Source of the DNA: Streptomyces sp. BK239
GTDB taxonomy: Bacteria > Actinomycetota > Actinomycetes > Streptomycetales > Streptomycetaceae
Assembly: GCF_004217285.1 (NCBI RefSeq)
Contig: NZ_SHKS01000008.1
Coordinates: 1-64,000 of the forward strand
DNA: 64,000 nt
Direction of reading: 5' to 3'
In this document: in pieces, positions 27,382 to 36,866 of the stretch
How positions within the stretch are numbered: position 1 is the first letter of the stretch
How the letters are laid out: each line of letters begins with the position of its first letter
Notes under the pieces: generated by a model
Told to the model about the DNA's origin: nothing
The model's input: the letters and a program-made list of their open reading frames with translations, nothing else
Database searches by the model: none
Program-made: the position numbers and the translations under genes

Positions 27382-29574
27382 TCACCCCTTCTCCAGGTAC
27401 CGCTCCCGTTCGTCGTCCAGCAGGGCGTCCAGGGCGGTCCGCAGCCCGGGCAGGCCCGTCAGCTCCGGGTCCGCCGCCACCAGCGCCACCGCCTCCTCCC
27501 GCGCCTGGGCGATGACCTCCTCGTCCTCGATGACCGCGAGGACGCGCAGCGAGGTGCGCGCGCCGGACTGGGCCTGGCCGAGGACGTCGCCCTCGCGGCG
27601 CTGTTCGAGGTCGATGCGGGAGAGCTCGAAGCCGTCGAGGGTGGCGGCGACGGCGCCCAGGCGCTGGCGGGCGGCGCTCGCCTCGGGCATCTCGGTGACC
27701 AGCAGGCACAGGCCGGGGGCCGAGCCCCGGCCGACGCGGCCGCGCAGCTGGTGCAGCTGGGAGACGCCGAAGCGGTCGGCGTCCATGATCACCATGGCGG
27801 TGGCGTTCGGGACGTTGACGCCGACCTCGATGACGGTGGTGGCGACGAGGACGTCGGTGTCGCCGGCGGCGAAGCGGCGCATGGCGGCGTCCTTGTCGTC
27901 GGGGGCCATGCGGCCGTGCAGCACCTCGATCCGCAGGCCGGTGAGCGGCCCCTTCGCGAGTTGGTCGGCGACGTCGAGGACGGCGAGGGGCGGGCGCTTG
28001 TCCGCGTCTTCCTGCGCCTTCCTCTTCGGCTCGTCCTCGTCGTCGCCGATGCGCGGGCAGACGACGTACGCCTGGTGGCCGTTGCCGACCTCCTCGCGGA
28101 CCCGTTCCCAGGCGCGGGCGAGGAAGTGGGGCTTGTCGGCGGCCGGGACGACATGGCTGGCGATGGGCGAGCGGCCGGCCGGGAGCTGGTCCAGGACGGA
28201 GGTCTCCAGGTCGCCGAAGACGGTCATGGCGACGGTGCGCGGGATGGGCGTGGCGGTCATGACGAGGAGGTGCGGGGGCTGTTTGCCCTTGCCGCGCAGG
28301 GCGTCGCGCTGTTCGACGCCGAAGCGGTGCTGTTCGTCGACCACGACCAGGCCGAGGTCGTGGAACTGGACCTTGTCCTCGATCAGCGCGTGTGTGCCGA
28401 TGACGATGCCGGCCTCGCCGGTGACCAGGTCGAGCAGCGCCTGCCGGCGGGCGGCCGCTCCCATGGACCCGGTGAGCAGCACGACCTTGGTGGCCTGTTC
28501 GGCCCCGCCGAGCATGCCGCCCTCGGCGAGCTCGCCCATCATCTCCACCACTGACCTGTGGTGCTGCTGGGCGAGGACCTCGGTGGGCGCGAGCATCGCG
28601 GCCTGTCCGCCGGCGTCGACGACGGCGAGCATGGCGCGCAGGGCCACCAGCGTCTTGCCGGAGCCCACCTCGCCCTGGAGCAGCCGGTGCATCGGGTGGT
28701 CGGTCGCCAGATCGTCGAAGATCTCGCGGGAGACCTTGCGCTGGCCGTCGGTGAGGGTGAAGGGGAGGCGGTCGTCGAAGGCGGTGAGCAGGCCGTCGGG
28801 GCTCGGCCGGCGGGGGACGGCGGGCAGTTGCGCGTCGGCGTGCCGGCGGCGGGCCAGGGCGACCTGGAGGACGAAGGCCTCGTCCCACTTCAGGCGGGCG
28901 CGGGCGTCGTCGATGTCGGCCTTGGTGTGCGGGCGGTGGATCTTGAGGAGGGCCTCGGGGAGGGAGACCAGCCCGCGGCCTTCGCGCAACGTGCCGGGCA
29001 GGGGGTCGACGGCTTCCTGGGCGCTGGGCAGCACCGTCTGGATAGCCTTGCCGATCTTCCAGGACTCCAGTTTGGCGGTGGCCGGGTAGATCGGGATGAG
29101 GGCGCCCGCCCAGGTCTCCACCGACTCCTCGGTGTCGCCGCGGAGCAGTTCGTAGGCCGGGTGGGCCAGTTGGAGGCGGCGGTTGAACAGGGAGACCTTG
29201 CCCGCGAACATCGCGCGCGTGCCCGGCAGGAGCTCCTTGTGGGGCTTGTGGACGCCGTTGCCGAAGAAGACCAGCTGGAGGCGGCCGCTGCCGTCGGTGA
29301 TGGTGACTTCGAGGCGCTGTCCCTTGCCGCGGGGGGCCTTGGCGGAGGCGAAGCTGTGCAGCCGGGCGTCGGCGACCTGAGCGACGACCGTGACGTGCTC
29401 GTCCATGGGGAGGTCGGCGAGGTGGGTGAGCTGGCCGCGCTCCTCGTACCGGCGGGGGTAGTGGTGCAGGAGGTCGCCGACCGTGTGCAGGCCGAGGTGC
29501 TCGGCCATCACCTTCGCGGTCGGTGGGCCGAGCACCTTCTTCAGCGGTTCTTCGAGTGCGGGCACGAGATCCAT
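27382..29574 (-). CDS. recG: ATP-dependent DNA helicase RecG
   Basis: Branch-migration helicase that regresses stalled forks. 730 aa from the ATG at 29574 (DLVPALEEPLKKVLGP); a start seven codons upstream is possible. Wedge/OB domain in the N-terminal part, Walker A GEVGSGKT, the DEQHRFG DEAD-type motif, TATPIPRT, and the C-terminal QLRGRVGRG and RREGDVLGQAQSG (TRG-like) segments. There is no Shine-Dalgarno. It is divergent from the HSP90-like gene. Confidence 0.95.
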   Translation of the reverse strand: MDLVPALEEPLKKVLGPPTAKVMAEHLGLHTVGDLLHHYPRRYEERGQLTHLADLPMDEHVTVVAQVADARLHSFASAKAPRGKGQRLEVTITDGSGRLQLVFFGNGVHKPHKELLPGTRAMFAGKVSLFNRRLQLAHPAYELLRGDTEESVETWAGALIPIYPATAKLESWKIGKAIQTVLPSAQEAVDPLPGTLREGRGLVSLPEALLKIHRPHTKADIDDARARLKWDEAFVLQVALARRRHADAQLPAVPRRPSPDGLLTAFDDRLPFTLTDGQRKVSREIFDDLATDHPMHRLLQGEVGSGKTLVALRAMLAVVDAGGQAAMLAPTEVLAQQHHRSVVEMMGELAEGGMLGGAEQATKVVLLTGSMGAAARRQALLDLVTGEAGIVIGTHALIEDKVQFHDLGLVVVDEQHRFGVEQRDALRGKGKQPPHLLVMTATPIPRTVAMTVFGDLETSVLDQLPAGRSPIASHVVPAADKPHFLARAWERVREEVGNGHQAYVVCPRIGDDEDEPKRKAQEDADKRPPLAVLDVADQLAKGPLTGLRIEVLHGRMAPDDKDAAMRRFAAGDTDVLVATTVIEVGVNVPNATAMVIMDADRFGVSQLHQLRGRVGRGSAPGLCLLVTEMPEASAARQRLGAVAATLDGFELSRIDLEQRREGDVLGQAQSGARTSLRVLAVIEDEEVIAQAREEAVALVAADPELTGLPGLRTALDALLDDERERYLEKG

Positions 29575-29740
29575 TGCACACCACCGCACTGACATTGCCG
29601 TAGACGTGTCCCGAAACCCCTGGTCAGACGGCTCGTTCGGGCTCTAGGATGACGCGCTCCGGCCATCTCACCGCGGTCACCGCCCCACCGGGACCGCCCG
29701 ACCCCGCGCCGTCGACGCCCCCAACCGCGGCGCTTGAGCG

Positions 29741-31597
29741 ATGGACTCCCAGACGTCACAGTCATCCCAGGCATCCCCGTCACCTCACACGTTCCAGGTC
29801 GACCTGCGCGGTCTGGTGGACCTGCTGTCCCATCATCTCTACTCCAGTCCGAGGGTCTACCTGCGCGAGCTGCTGCAGAACGCCGTGGACGCCATCACCG
29901 CCCGGCGGGCCGAGGAGCCCGACGCCCCGGCGCGGGTGCGGCTGTTCGCGTCGGGCGGCACGCTGCGGGTGGAGGACTCCGGTGTCGGGCTCACCGAGGC
30001 CGACGTGCACGACCTGCTGGCCACCATCGGGCGCAGCTCCAAGCGGGCGGAGGGGCTGCAGGAGGCCCGCTCCGACTTCCTCGGGCAGTTCGGCATCGGG
30101 CTGCTGGCCTGTTTCGTGGTGGCCGAGCGGATCCGGGTGGTCAGCCGCAGCGCCCGTACGCCCGGCGCGCCGCCGGTGGAGTGGACGGCCCGCGACGACG
30201 GCTCGTACACCGTGCGGACGCTGCCCGACGAGGAGCGCCCGGAGCCCGGCACCACCGTGCACCTGACGGCGCGGGCCGGGGCGGCTGAGTGGCTCGACGA
30301 GCAGCGCGTGCTGCGGCTGGCGCGGGACTTCGGCTCACTGCTGCCCTACGACGTCCGGGTCGGCGAGGAGGCGGTCACCGATCTGCCGGCCCCCTGGGAC
30401 CGGCCGTACGCCTCCCCCGCGGGCCGGCGGGTGGCGCTGGCCCGGCACTGCCACGAGCTGTTCGGTTTCACGCCGCTGGACTCGATCGAGCTGAACGTGC
30501 CGCTCGCCGGGATCCGCGGGGTGGCGTACGTGCTGCCGGCGGCGGTCAGTCCGGCGCAGCGGGCGGGTCACCGGGTGCACCTGAAGGGCATGTTGCTGAC
30601 CGAGCGGGCCGAACAGCTGCTGCCCGACTGGGCGTTCTTCGTGCGCTGTGTGCTGGACACGGACAGTCTGCGGCCGACGGCCTCGCGTGAGGCGCTGTAC
30701 GAGGACGAGACGCTGGCGGCCGTGCGCGAGGCGCTGGGCGAGCGGATCCGGGCGTGGCTGACGGGTCTGGCCGCCGGTGATCCGGAGCGCCTCGCCGCGT
30801 TCCTGGCCGTGCACCACCTGGGGGTGAAGTCCCTCGCGCGGCACGACGAGGAGATGCTGCGCACGATGCTGCCGTGGCTGCCCTTCGAGACGTCCGACGG
30901 GCGGCTGTCGCTGGAGGAGTTCGCGCAGCGGCACCCCGTCGTGCACTTCACGCGGACGGTGGAGGAGTACCGGCAGGTCGCGCCGATCGCGTCCGCGCAG
31001 GGCGTCGGTGTGGTGAACGGCGGTTACACGTACGACGCCGAGCTGGTCGAGGCGCTGCCGTCGGTGCGGCCGGGGACGGTCGTCGCCGAGCTGGACGCGG
31101 ACACCGTGACCGCTCATCTGGACGCGGTGGAGCCGGCGGTGGAGCTGGCCCTGTCGGGTTTCCTGGTGGCGGCGCGGGCGAAGCTCGACCCGCTGGGCTG
31201 TGACGTCGTCCTGCGGGCGTTCCACCCGCTGTCCGTGCCCGCGCTGCACCTGGACGACCGCGCGGCGCGGCACGAGCAAGCCCGCGCGGAGGCCGAGGAG
31301 CGGGCCGACGAGTTGTGGGCGGGGATCCTGGGCTCGCTGCGGGGCAGCGCCCCGCGCGCGCGGCTGGTGCTGAACCATCTCAACCCGCTGGTCCGGCGCA
31401 TCAGTTCGCTGCGGGACGCGGAGCTGATCGGGACCGCGACGGAGTCGCTGTACGGGCAGGCGCTGCTGATGGCGCAGCGGCCGCTGCGGCCGGCGGACTC
31501 CGCGTTGCTGAACCGGGCGTTCATCGGGCTCCTGGAGTGGGCCACGCACGGGGAGTCCGCACAGGGCGACCCCGCACAGGGGGAGGGCGGTCGCTGA
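29741..31597 (+). CDS. HSP90-family (HtpG-like) ATPase
   Basis: 618 aa, close to HtpG length. GHKL ATPase motifs: RELLQNAVDAI (about 40-50), VEDSGVGLTEADV (about 79-91) and GQFGIGLLACFVV. The middle domain keeps a catalytic-arginine-like SREALYEDE. The C-terminal dimerisation region is present but ends in a low-complexity GESAQGDPAQGEGGR. A TAGGAT -10-like hexamer lies at 29645-29650. The stop overlaps the ATG of the next gene (TGATG), so it is translationally coupled to the TPR protein, which suggests a chaperone and co-chaperone or client pair. Whether it is a general or a dedicated chaperone cannot be told. Confidence 0.88.
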   Translation: MDSQTSQSSQASPSPHTFQVDLRGLVDLLSHHLYSSPRVYLRELLQNAVDAITARRAEEPDAPARVRLFASGGTLRVEDSGVGLTEADVHDLLATIGRSSKRAEGLQEARSDFLGQFGIGLLACFVVAERIRVVSRSARTPGAPPVEWTARDDGSYTVRTLPDEERPEPGTTVHLTARAGAAEWLDEQRVLRLARDFGSLLPYDVRVGEEAVTDLPAPWDRPYASPAGRRVALARHCHELFGFTPLDSIELNVPLAGIRGVAYVLPAAVSPAQRAGHRVHLKGMLLTERAEQLLPDWAFFVRCVLDTDSLRPTASREALYEDETLAAVREALGERIRAWLTGLAAGDPERLAAFLAVHHLGVKSLARHDEEMLRTMLPWLPFETSDGRLSLEEFAQRHPVVHFTRTVEEYRQVAPIASAQGVGVVNGGYTYDAELVEALPSVRPGTVVAELDADTVTAHLDAVEPAVELALSGFLVAARAKLDPLGCDVVLRAFHPLSVPALHLDDRAARHEQARAEAEERADELWAGILGSLRGSAPRARLVLNHLNPLVRRISSLRDAELIGTATESLYGQALLMAQRPLRPADSALLNRAFIGLLEWATHGESAQGDPAQGEGGR

Positions 31598-34590
31598 TGA
31601 CCGAGATCGGGGACTTCGAGGCGCTGCGCCGGGCGATGGCGGAGAACTCCGGGCAGCCGGAGGGGCCGGCGCGCAACGCGCGCGCGGAGCGACTGCTGGT
31701 CGAGGCCGAGCGGTTGAACATCCCGCTCGCCGTGATCGAGGCGCTCGGGCACCAGCTGAAGGTCTACAACTACAGCTCCGAGAAGGGCAAGATGTTCGTC
31801 CCGTTCGCGCGGCTGCTGCGCATGTGGGACGAACGGCCCGGTGACTTCGACGAGTACGAGACGCACTCGCTGCACTGGGTCTTCAAGTGGGTGACGTCCG
31901 GCATGCTCGACCAGCCGCATGTGCCGCTGGCGTCGGTGGAGAAGTGGCTGGGCGAGATGGAGCACCGCTACCGGCTCGCCGGGCACTCCGAACGGGCCGT
32001 GCGCAGCGCGGAGTTCAGTGTGGCCGCGCATGTCGGGGACGTGCCGCGGGCGGAGCGGGCGTTCGCCGCCTGGCTGGCCGCGGACCGGGACAGCATGGCC
32101 GACTGCCACGCGTGCGAGCTGCACGGGCAGGGCTGGTGGCAGGCCGAGCGGGGCCGGGACGCGGCGGCCCTCGACCTGTGGGCGCCGGTCCTCGAGGGCG
32201 AGTACACGTGCGCGCACGAACCGCACACCGTGCTGGCCTCCTCGCTGCTGCCGCTGCTGCGGCTGGACCGGCCGGAGGAGGCGCGCGCCCACCATCTGCG
32301 GGGTTTCCGGCTGGTGCGGGCGATGGAGAGCATGCGGGGCGCGTACGCGGACCATGTGGAGTTCTGCGCGCTGACCGGGAACGAGGCGCGGGGCCTGGAG
32401 CTGCTCGCGGAGCGGCCGGCGTACTTCACCGACGACGGCCATCCGCGCAGCAGGCTGGAGTTCCTGAGCGTGGTGGCGCTGCTGATGGAGCGGCTGTCGG
32501 CGCGGGGCCTGGGCGGCCGGCCGGTGCCCGGCCCGGCGGGGCGGGCGTGGACGGCGGACGAACTCGCGGCCCACGCGCGCGAGGAGGCGCTGGCGCTGGC
32601 CGCGCGCTTCGACGAGCGCAACGGCACCCCGTACGTGAGTGAGCGCACCCGCGCGCGTATGGCGCAGGAACCGCTGGTGGAGCGGCTCCCGTTGGGCGTG
32701 CGGACGGCCCGCCCTGCGACGCCGGTCGTACCGCCGCCCGCGTCCTGGGAGCCGCCGTCGGCCGCGGACCCGCGGGCCGTCGAGGCGGACCTGCCCACGC
32801 TGCTCGCCGAGGCGCGGCGGCTGTCGGACGCCCTGCAGCCGCACGCCATGGAGGCGTGGGCCGCGGTGGCGCGGGCCGCCGAGGGCGTCGCGCTGGAGGC
32901 GCGCGACCGCGCGGAGATCGCCGACCACGAGGCGATGGCGCTCGGCCCGGAGGGCGCGCGGAAGTTCGAGCGGGCCGCCGAGCTGTACGCGGAGGCCGGC
33001 GACCCCGGGGAGGCTCTGGCGGCACGCACGCGTGCGGCGTACGTCCGCGCGCTCGCCGGGGACGTCGACGCGGCCCTGACGGCCGTCGCCGAACCCTACG
33101 ACCTGGTCCTCGCGCTGTACGCCGACGGCGGCACGGAGATGCCGCAGGCGGCGGGTGTGCTGATGGGCCGCGCCCGCATATTGATGCGCCGTGTCCAGGC
33201 GGTCGGGGAGCCGGACGCGGCGGAGCCGACGGACACGGCGGAGGCCGCGGCGGTGCTGGCGGAGGCCGAGGCGGCCGTGCGGGAGCTGCTCGCGCTCGTC
33301 GACGGGCGGGCCGGGGACGACGTGCGGCTCGCCGCGCGGGTCGCCGAGGGGCACGCGATGCTCGCGGAGCTGGCCGTGCGCTCGGGGGACGCGCAGGCCG
33401 GCGCGGAGCTGTTCGCGCGGGCGGCGGCGGAGTTCACCGAGGCGGGCCTGCCCTGGTTCGCCGTGGAGTACGAGGCCCGGCTCGCCGGTCTGGCCCACCA
33501 CCTGGGCGACCTGGTGGAGGCGGAGCGGGCGCTGCGGGCGGCGCTGGAGCACGGCGGGGCGTTCCTGGAGCCGGTGGGGCGGGCGCAGCTGGGCCTCCAG
33601 CTCGCCGAGGTGGTCGGCGGCCGGGGAGAGCCCGGGGAGGCCGCGGAGCACGCCCTTGAGGCCGCGCACTGGGCCGACGAGGCCGGCGAGGGCCCGACGC
33701 TCGGGGCGTGGGCGCGGCACCAGCTGGGCGGGTTCCTGGTCCGGCAGGGCCGGTGGGCGGAGGCGGCGGAGGTGCTGGAGTCGGCGCTCGCGGACCTGAG
33801 CCCGCAGACGCACGGCGACGGCGCGGTCGTCCAGACGCTGTGGTGGCTCGGCGACTGTCTGAGCGAGCTCGGCGAGCACCGGGCGAGCGCCGAACGGAGG
33901 CTCCAGGCGGCCGAGACGGCCCGGCACTGGCCCGAGCAGCACGACCACGCCACGCTCGCGCACCTGGCCGGCGAGTCCCTCGGTCAGGCGGGGCTCCCCG
34001 AGGAGGCGGACCGGGCGTACGCGCGCGCGGGTGAGCTGTGGCGCTCCCTGGGCAACGTCCACGGGCTGATCCGGTCCCTGCGCGCACGCGCGTGGCTGGC
34101 GCTGCGCGCCGAGGGCGGTGTCGACGCGGCGCGTGAGCTGATGACGAGGGCCGTCGAGGAGTGCGCGGACGCGCTGGAGGCGCTGGACGCGGCGGACACC
34201 GCGGACGCGGCGGAGGAGCGTCCGCGGCTCGTCCTCGAACTCGGCCACACCCACCGCCAGTTCGGCGATCTGCTGGCCCGCTCGGCCGCCGAGGACGCCG
34301 ACGACGAGTCCATCCGGGACACGTGGGAGGACGCCCTGTCGCAGACGGCCCGCGCGGTCGCCGTGTTCGTCCCCCTGGGGGAGGACGCCCTGCACGCACG
34401 TACCGCGGCCGAACTGGCCGCGGGCTGGCTGGAGACCGACCTCGGCCGCCCCGGGCAGGCGGCGGCACGCGCGCGTGCGGTGCTGGCGGCCTACGCCGAC
34501 GACGCCCCCGACACCGGCGACGGGACGGTCCGCGCGCGACGGGCCGAGGCCGAGCAGTTGATCCAGGTCACGACGGAGCAGACCGGCTGA
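31597..34590 (+). CDS. Large tetratricopeptide-repeat protein coupled to the HSP90-like gene
   Basis: 997 aa from the ATG at 31597, sharing one base with the stop of the HSP90-like gene. N-terminus TEIGDFEALRRAMAENSGQP. The first ~250 residues carry conserved-looking aromatic and His/Cys stretches (HSLHWVFKWVTSGMLDQPH, ADCHACELHGQGWWQAERGRD). The remaining about 600 residues are Ala/Glu-rich helical repeats, TPR-like (GEALAARTRAAYVRALAGDVDAAL, RWAEAAEVLESALADLS, ADRAYARAGELWRSLGNVHG). No membrane segment or enzymatic motif is seen. Cytosolic scaffold or co-chaperone is the best guess. Confidence 0.82.
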   Translation: MTEIGDFEALRRAMAENSGQPEGPARNARAERLLVEAERLNIPLAVIEALGHQLKVYNYSSEKGKMFVPFARLLRMWDERPGDFDEYETHSLHWVFKWVTSGMLDQPHVPLASVEKWLGEMEHRYRLAGHSERAVRSAEFSVAAHVGDVPRAERAFAAWLAADRDSMADCHACELHGQGWWQAERGRDAAALDLWAPVLEGEYTCAHEPHTVLASSLLPLLRLDRPEEARAHHLRGFRLVRAMESMRGAYADHVEFCALTGNEARGLELLAERPAYFTDDGHPRSRLEFLSVVALLMERLSARGLGGRPVPGPAGRAWTADELAAHAREEALALAARFDERNGTPYVSERTRARMAQEPLVERLPLGVRTARPATPVVPPPASWEPPSAADPRAVEADLPTLLAEARRLSDALQPHAMEAWAAVARAAEGVALEARDRAEIADHEAMALGPEGARKFERAAELYAEAGDPGEALAARTRAAYVRALAGDVDAALTAVAEPYDLVLALYADGGTEMPQAAGVLMGRARILMRRVQAVGEPDAAEPTDTAEAAAVLAEAEAAVRELLALVDGRAGDDVRLAARVAEGHAMLAELAVRSGDAQAGAELFARAAAEFTEAGLPWFAVEYEARLAGLAHHLGDLVEAERALRAALEHGGAFLEPVGRAQLGLQLAEVVGGRGEPGEAAEHALEAAHWADEAGEGPTLGAWARHQLGGFLVRQGRWAEAAEVLESALADLSPQTHGDGAVVQTLWWLGDCLSELGEHRASAERRLQAAETARHWPEQHDHATLAHLAGESLGQAGLPEEADRAYARAGELWRSLGNVHGLIRSLRARAWLALRAEGGVDAARELMTRAVEECADALEALDAADTADAAEERPRLVLELGHTHRQFGDLLARSAAEDADDESIRDTWEDALSQTARAVAVFVPLGEDALHARTAAELAAGWLETDLGRPGQAAARARAVLAAYADDAPDTGDGTVRARRAEAEQLIQVTTEQTG

Positions 34591-34605
34591 GCACCCGGCG
34601 GCGGG

Positions 34606-36354
34606 TCACTCGACGCCGATCAGCAGCAGCGCCCCCTGCCGGCCGCCCCGGTAGACCACCGTGTCGACGGCGAGGTACGCCTCCCGCACCCGTGCCTCGA
34701 GGCGCTCGGCGACGCCCTCGGGCGCCTCGTCGCCGAGCACCAGGGTGACCAGTTCCCCGCCCGCCGACAGCATGCGGTTCAGAACGGTCTCGGCGGTGGC
34801 GGTGACGTCGGCGCCGATGACGGCCACGTCGCCGTCGACGAGCCCGAGCACGTCGCCGGCCTGGCAGATGCCGGCCATGGTCCAGGACTGGTGTTCGGCG
34901 ACCGTGATCTCGGCGTAGCGGGTGGCGCCGGCCGCCGAGGTCATGGAGACCACGTCCTCGTCGAAGCGGCGCTCCGGCTGGTGGACGGCGAGCGCGGCGA
35001 TCCCCTGGACCGCCGAGCGGGTGGGGATGAGGGCGACCCGGATGCCCTCCGTGCGGGCCTGCTCGGCCGCCGCGGCGGCGGTGTGACGCAGGTCGGCGTC
35101 GTTGGGCAGCAGCACGACCTCGCGCGCGTGGGCCCGTCGCACGGCGTCGACGAGTTCTCCGCTGGCGGGCGGCTCCCCCGGGCGCGCGAGGACCGTCGTC
35201 GCGCCCGCCTCGGCGTACAGCCCCGCGAGGCCCTCGCCCTCCACGACGGCGACGACCGCCCGCTCGACGCGCTCACGGGGCGGTCGCTCGCCACCGCGCG
35301 CGTGCACGTCGTCGAGGCCGAAGTGCGTGATGCGGATGCGGTACGGGCGGCCGGCCTCCACGCCCGCTTCCACGGCCGCGCCGGCGTCGTCGACGTGCAC
35401 ATGGACGTTCCACAGCCCGTCGCCGCCGACGACGACGAGGGAGTCGCCGAGGGCGTCGAGACGGCTGCGGAGCCGGTCCACGGCGGTGTCCTCGGCCTCC
35501 AGCAGGTAGATCACCTCGAAGGCGGGGCCGCCGCCCTCGGGGCCGTCCTCGCAGACCTCGGGGCCGAGGTGGTCCGGGGCGGCCGGAGAGCGCGGGGTGT
35601 CCGGCGCGTCCGGGGAGCGCACGGCCCGGGAAGGGACCGGAGGGGCCGTCGGCGATTCCCCGGTGAGCGTCTCCACCAGTGCCGCGAGCACCGCCACCAG
35701 GCCCCGCCCGCCCGCGTCGACCACCCCGGCGCGCTCCAGCACGGCCAGCTGGCCCGGGGTCGCGGCGAGCGCGGCGCACGCGCCCCGGTAGGCCGCGCGG
35801 GCCACCGCCCCGCAGTCGCCGTCGGCCGCACCGGCCGCGTCGGCCGCCCCCACGGCGACGGACAGGACGGTGCCCTCGACGGGGTGGGCCACGGCCCGGC
35901 GGGCCGAGTCGGCCGCGTGCCGCAACGCCAGGCGCAGCCCCCCGGCGTCGGTGTGAGGCCTCTCACCCTCGGCGGCGAGCACCTGGGCCATGCCGCGCAG
36001 CAACTGGGCCAGGATCGTCCCGGAGTTCCCGCGCGCACCTATGAGCGCGCCGTGCGCCATCGCGCGCACCGCGTCCGCGAGCGAGGGGACGCCGTGGCCC
36101 CCGCCGCCGGCCGACCCGGCCTCGTGTCCCGCGAACACGGCCTCCACGGCGGTCACCGCGGACTCGACGGTCAGATAGAGGTTGGTGCCGGTGTCCCCGT
36201 CCGCGACCGGATAGACGTTGATCGCGTCGATCTCCTCACGCGCGCGTCCCAGCGCGCCCAGCGCCAGGCCGCACCAGGTGCGGACCGCGAGAGCATCGAG
36301 GAATGTCTGCGGCACCTGCGGCACCTGGGCCTCCTTGAGCTGCTGGACTGGCAC
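34606..36354 (-). CDS. DAK2 / FakA-like phosphatase-kinase family protein
   Basis: 582 aa from a GTG at 36354; other GTGs shortly downstream are possible. The N-terminal DAK2 (DhaL-like) domain has INVYPVADGDTGTNLYLT and HGALIGARGNSGTILAQLLRG, the nucleotide and metal motifs shared with fatty-acid kinase FakA and DhaL. A middle variable linker (about 240-280) is Pro-rich. The C-terminal part resembles the FakA C-domain (VVLLPNDADLRHTAAAAAEQ, GDEAPEGVAERLEARVRE). Acyl-phosphate chemistry on fatty acids is likely from the family, but the partner FakB/DegV is not in this window. Only 15 bp from the convergent TPR gene. Confidence 0.8.
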   Translation of the reverse strand: MPVQQLKEAQVPQVPQTFLDALAVRTWCGLALGALGRAREEIDAINVYPVADGDTGTNLYLTVESAVTAVEAVFAGHEAGSAGGGGHGVPSLADAVRAMAHGALIGARGNSGTILAQLLRGMAQVLAAEGERPHTDAGGLRLALRHAADSARRAVAHPVEGTVLSVAVGAADAAGAADGDCGAVARAAYRGACAALAATPGQLAVLERAGVVDAGGRGLVAVLAALVETLTGESPTAPPVPSRAVRSPDAPDTPRSPAAPDHLGPEVCEDGPEGGGPAFEVIYLLEAEDTAVDRLRSRLDALGDSLVVVGGDGLWNVHVHVDDAGAAVEAGVEAGRPYRIRITHFGLDDVHARGGERPPRERVERAVVAVVEGEGLAGLYAEAGATTVLARPGEPPASGELVDAVRRAHAREVVLLPNDADLRHTAAAAAEQARTEGIRVALIPTRSAVQGIAALAVHQPERRFDEDVVSMTSAAGATRYAEITVAEHQSWTMAGICQAGDVLGLVDGDVAVIGADVTATAETVLNRMLSAGGELVTLVLGDEAPEGVAERLEARVREAYLAVDTVVYRGGRQGALLLIGVE

Positions 36355-36448
36355 GCAGCGTAGACCTTGGAGGGGTGTCCGCCGGAAGCGGGCCGGGGCG
36401 GGGCCCCTGAGCAGCCATGGTAGTTTCGTTGTACTGGCGCAGCCGTTG

Positions 36449-36547
36449 TATGCTGCTCCGGTTGCCCGATCCGTATCGGGCCATCCCCTGGCACCGCCAC
36501 TCAGATCTCTGATCCCATCGATCTTGATCCCGGCATGCCGGGATCAA
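36449..36547 (+). promoter_or_regulatory. rpmB promoter and structured leader
   Basis: TATGCT (36449-36454) is a good -10. The following leader of about 120 nt contains two predicted hairpins. Hairpin 1 (36465-36480) has 6-bp arms CCCGAT and a CCGT loop. Hairpin 2 (36524-36547) is a perfect 24-bp palindrome: arm TTGATCCCGG, loop CATG. Hairpin 2 ends 33 nt before the rpmB GTG. This may be a regulatory leader for the ribosomal protein; I know of no described motif that it matches. Confidence 0.5.
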
Positions 36548-36580
36548 CCGTAAGTGCATCTGAAGTCTTTGGAGTGACCC

Positions 36581-36766
36581 GTGGCTGCCAACTGCGACGT
36601 CTGCGGCAAGGGGCCGGGCTTCGGCAACAACATCTCGCACTCGCACCGCCGTACGTCCCGTCGCTGGAACCCGAACATCCAGCGCGTACGTACCGTGGTC
36701 GGCGGGACGCCGAAGCGCGTGAACGCTTGCACCTCGTGCATCAAGGCCGGCAAGGTCTCGCGCTGA
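36581..36766 (+). CDS. rpmB: 50S ribosomal protein L28, zinc-binding form
   Basis: 61 aa from a GTG with GGAG six bases upstream. CDVCGKG near the N-terminus and CTSCIKAG near the C-terminus supply four zinc-binding cysteines (C+ form). NISHSHRRTSRRWNPNIQ is the conserved rRNA-binding region. Single gene with a structured leader and ended by a shared terminator. Confidence 0.96.
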   Translation: MAANCDVCGKGPGFGNNISHSHRRTSRRWNPNIQRVRTVVGGTPKRVNACTSCIKAGKVSR

Positions 36767-36806
36767 CGCTCAGCTGAGCGCGCGGCCACTGCCGGTTCGC
36801 TGCATC

Positions 36807-36835
36807 AAGCCGGTCCACCCTGGGTGGACCGGCTT
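36807..36835. terminator. Bidirectional terminator, rpmB / thiD
   Basis: 14-bp perfect arms (AAGCCGGTCCACCC and complement) around one T, between the convergent rpmB and thiD. It is flanked by A/T bases on both sides (TCAAG..., ...CTTCTTG), as expected for two-way use. Confidence 0.75.
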
Positions 36836-36866
36836 CTTGCTGTACCCGGATCCGGCGGGACGGCGG

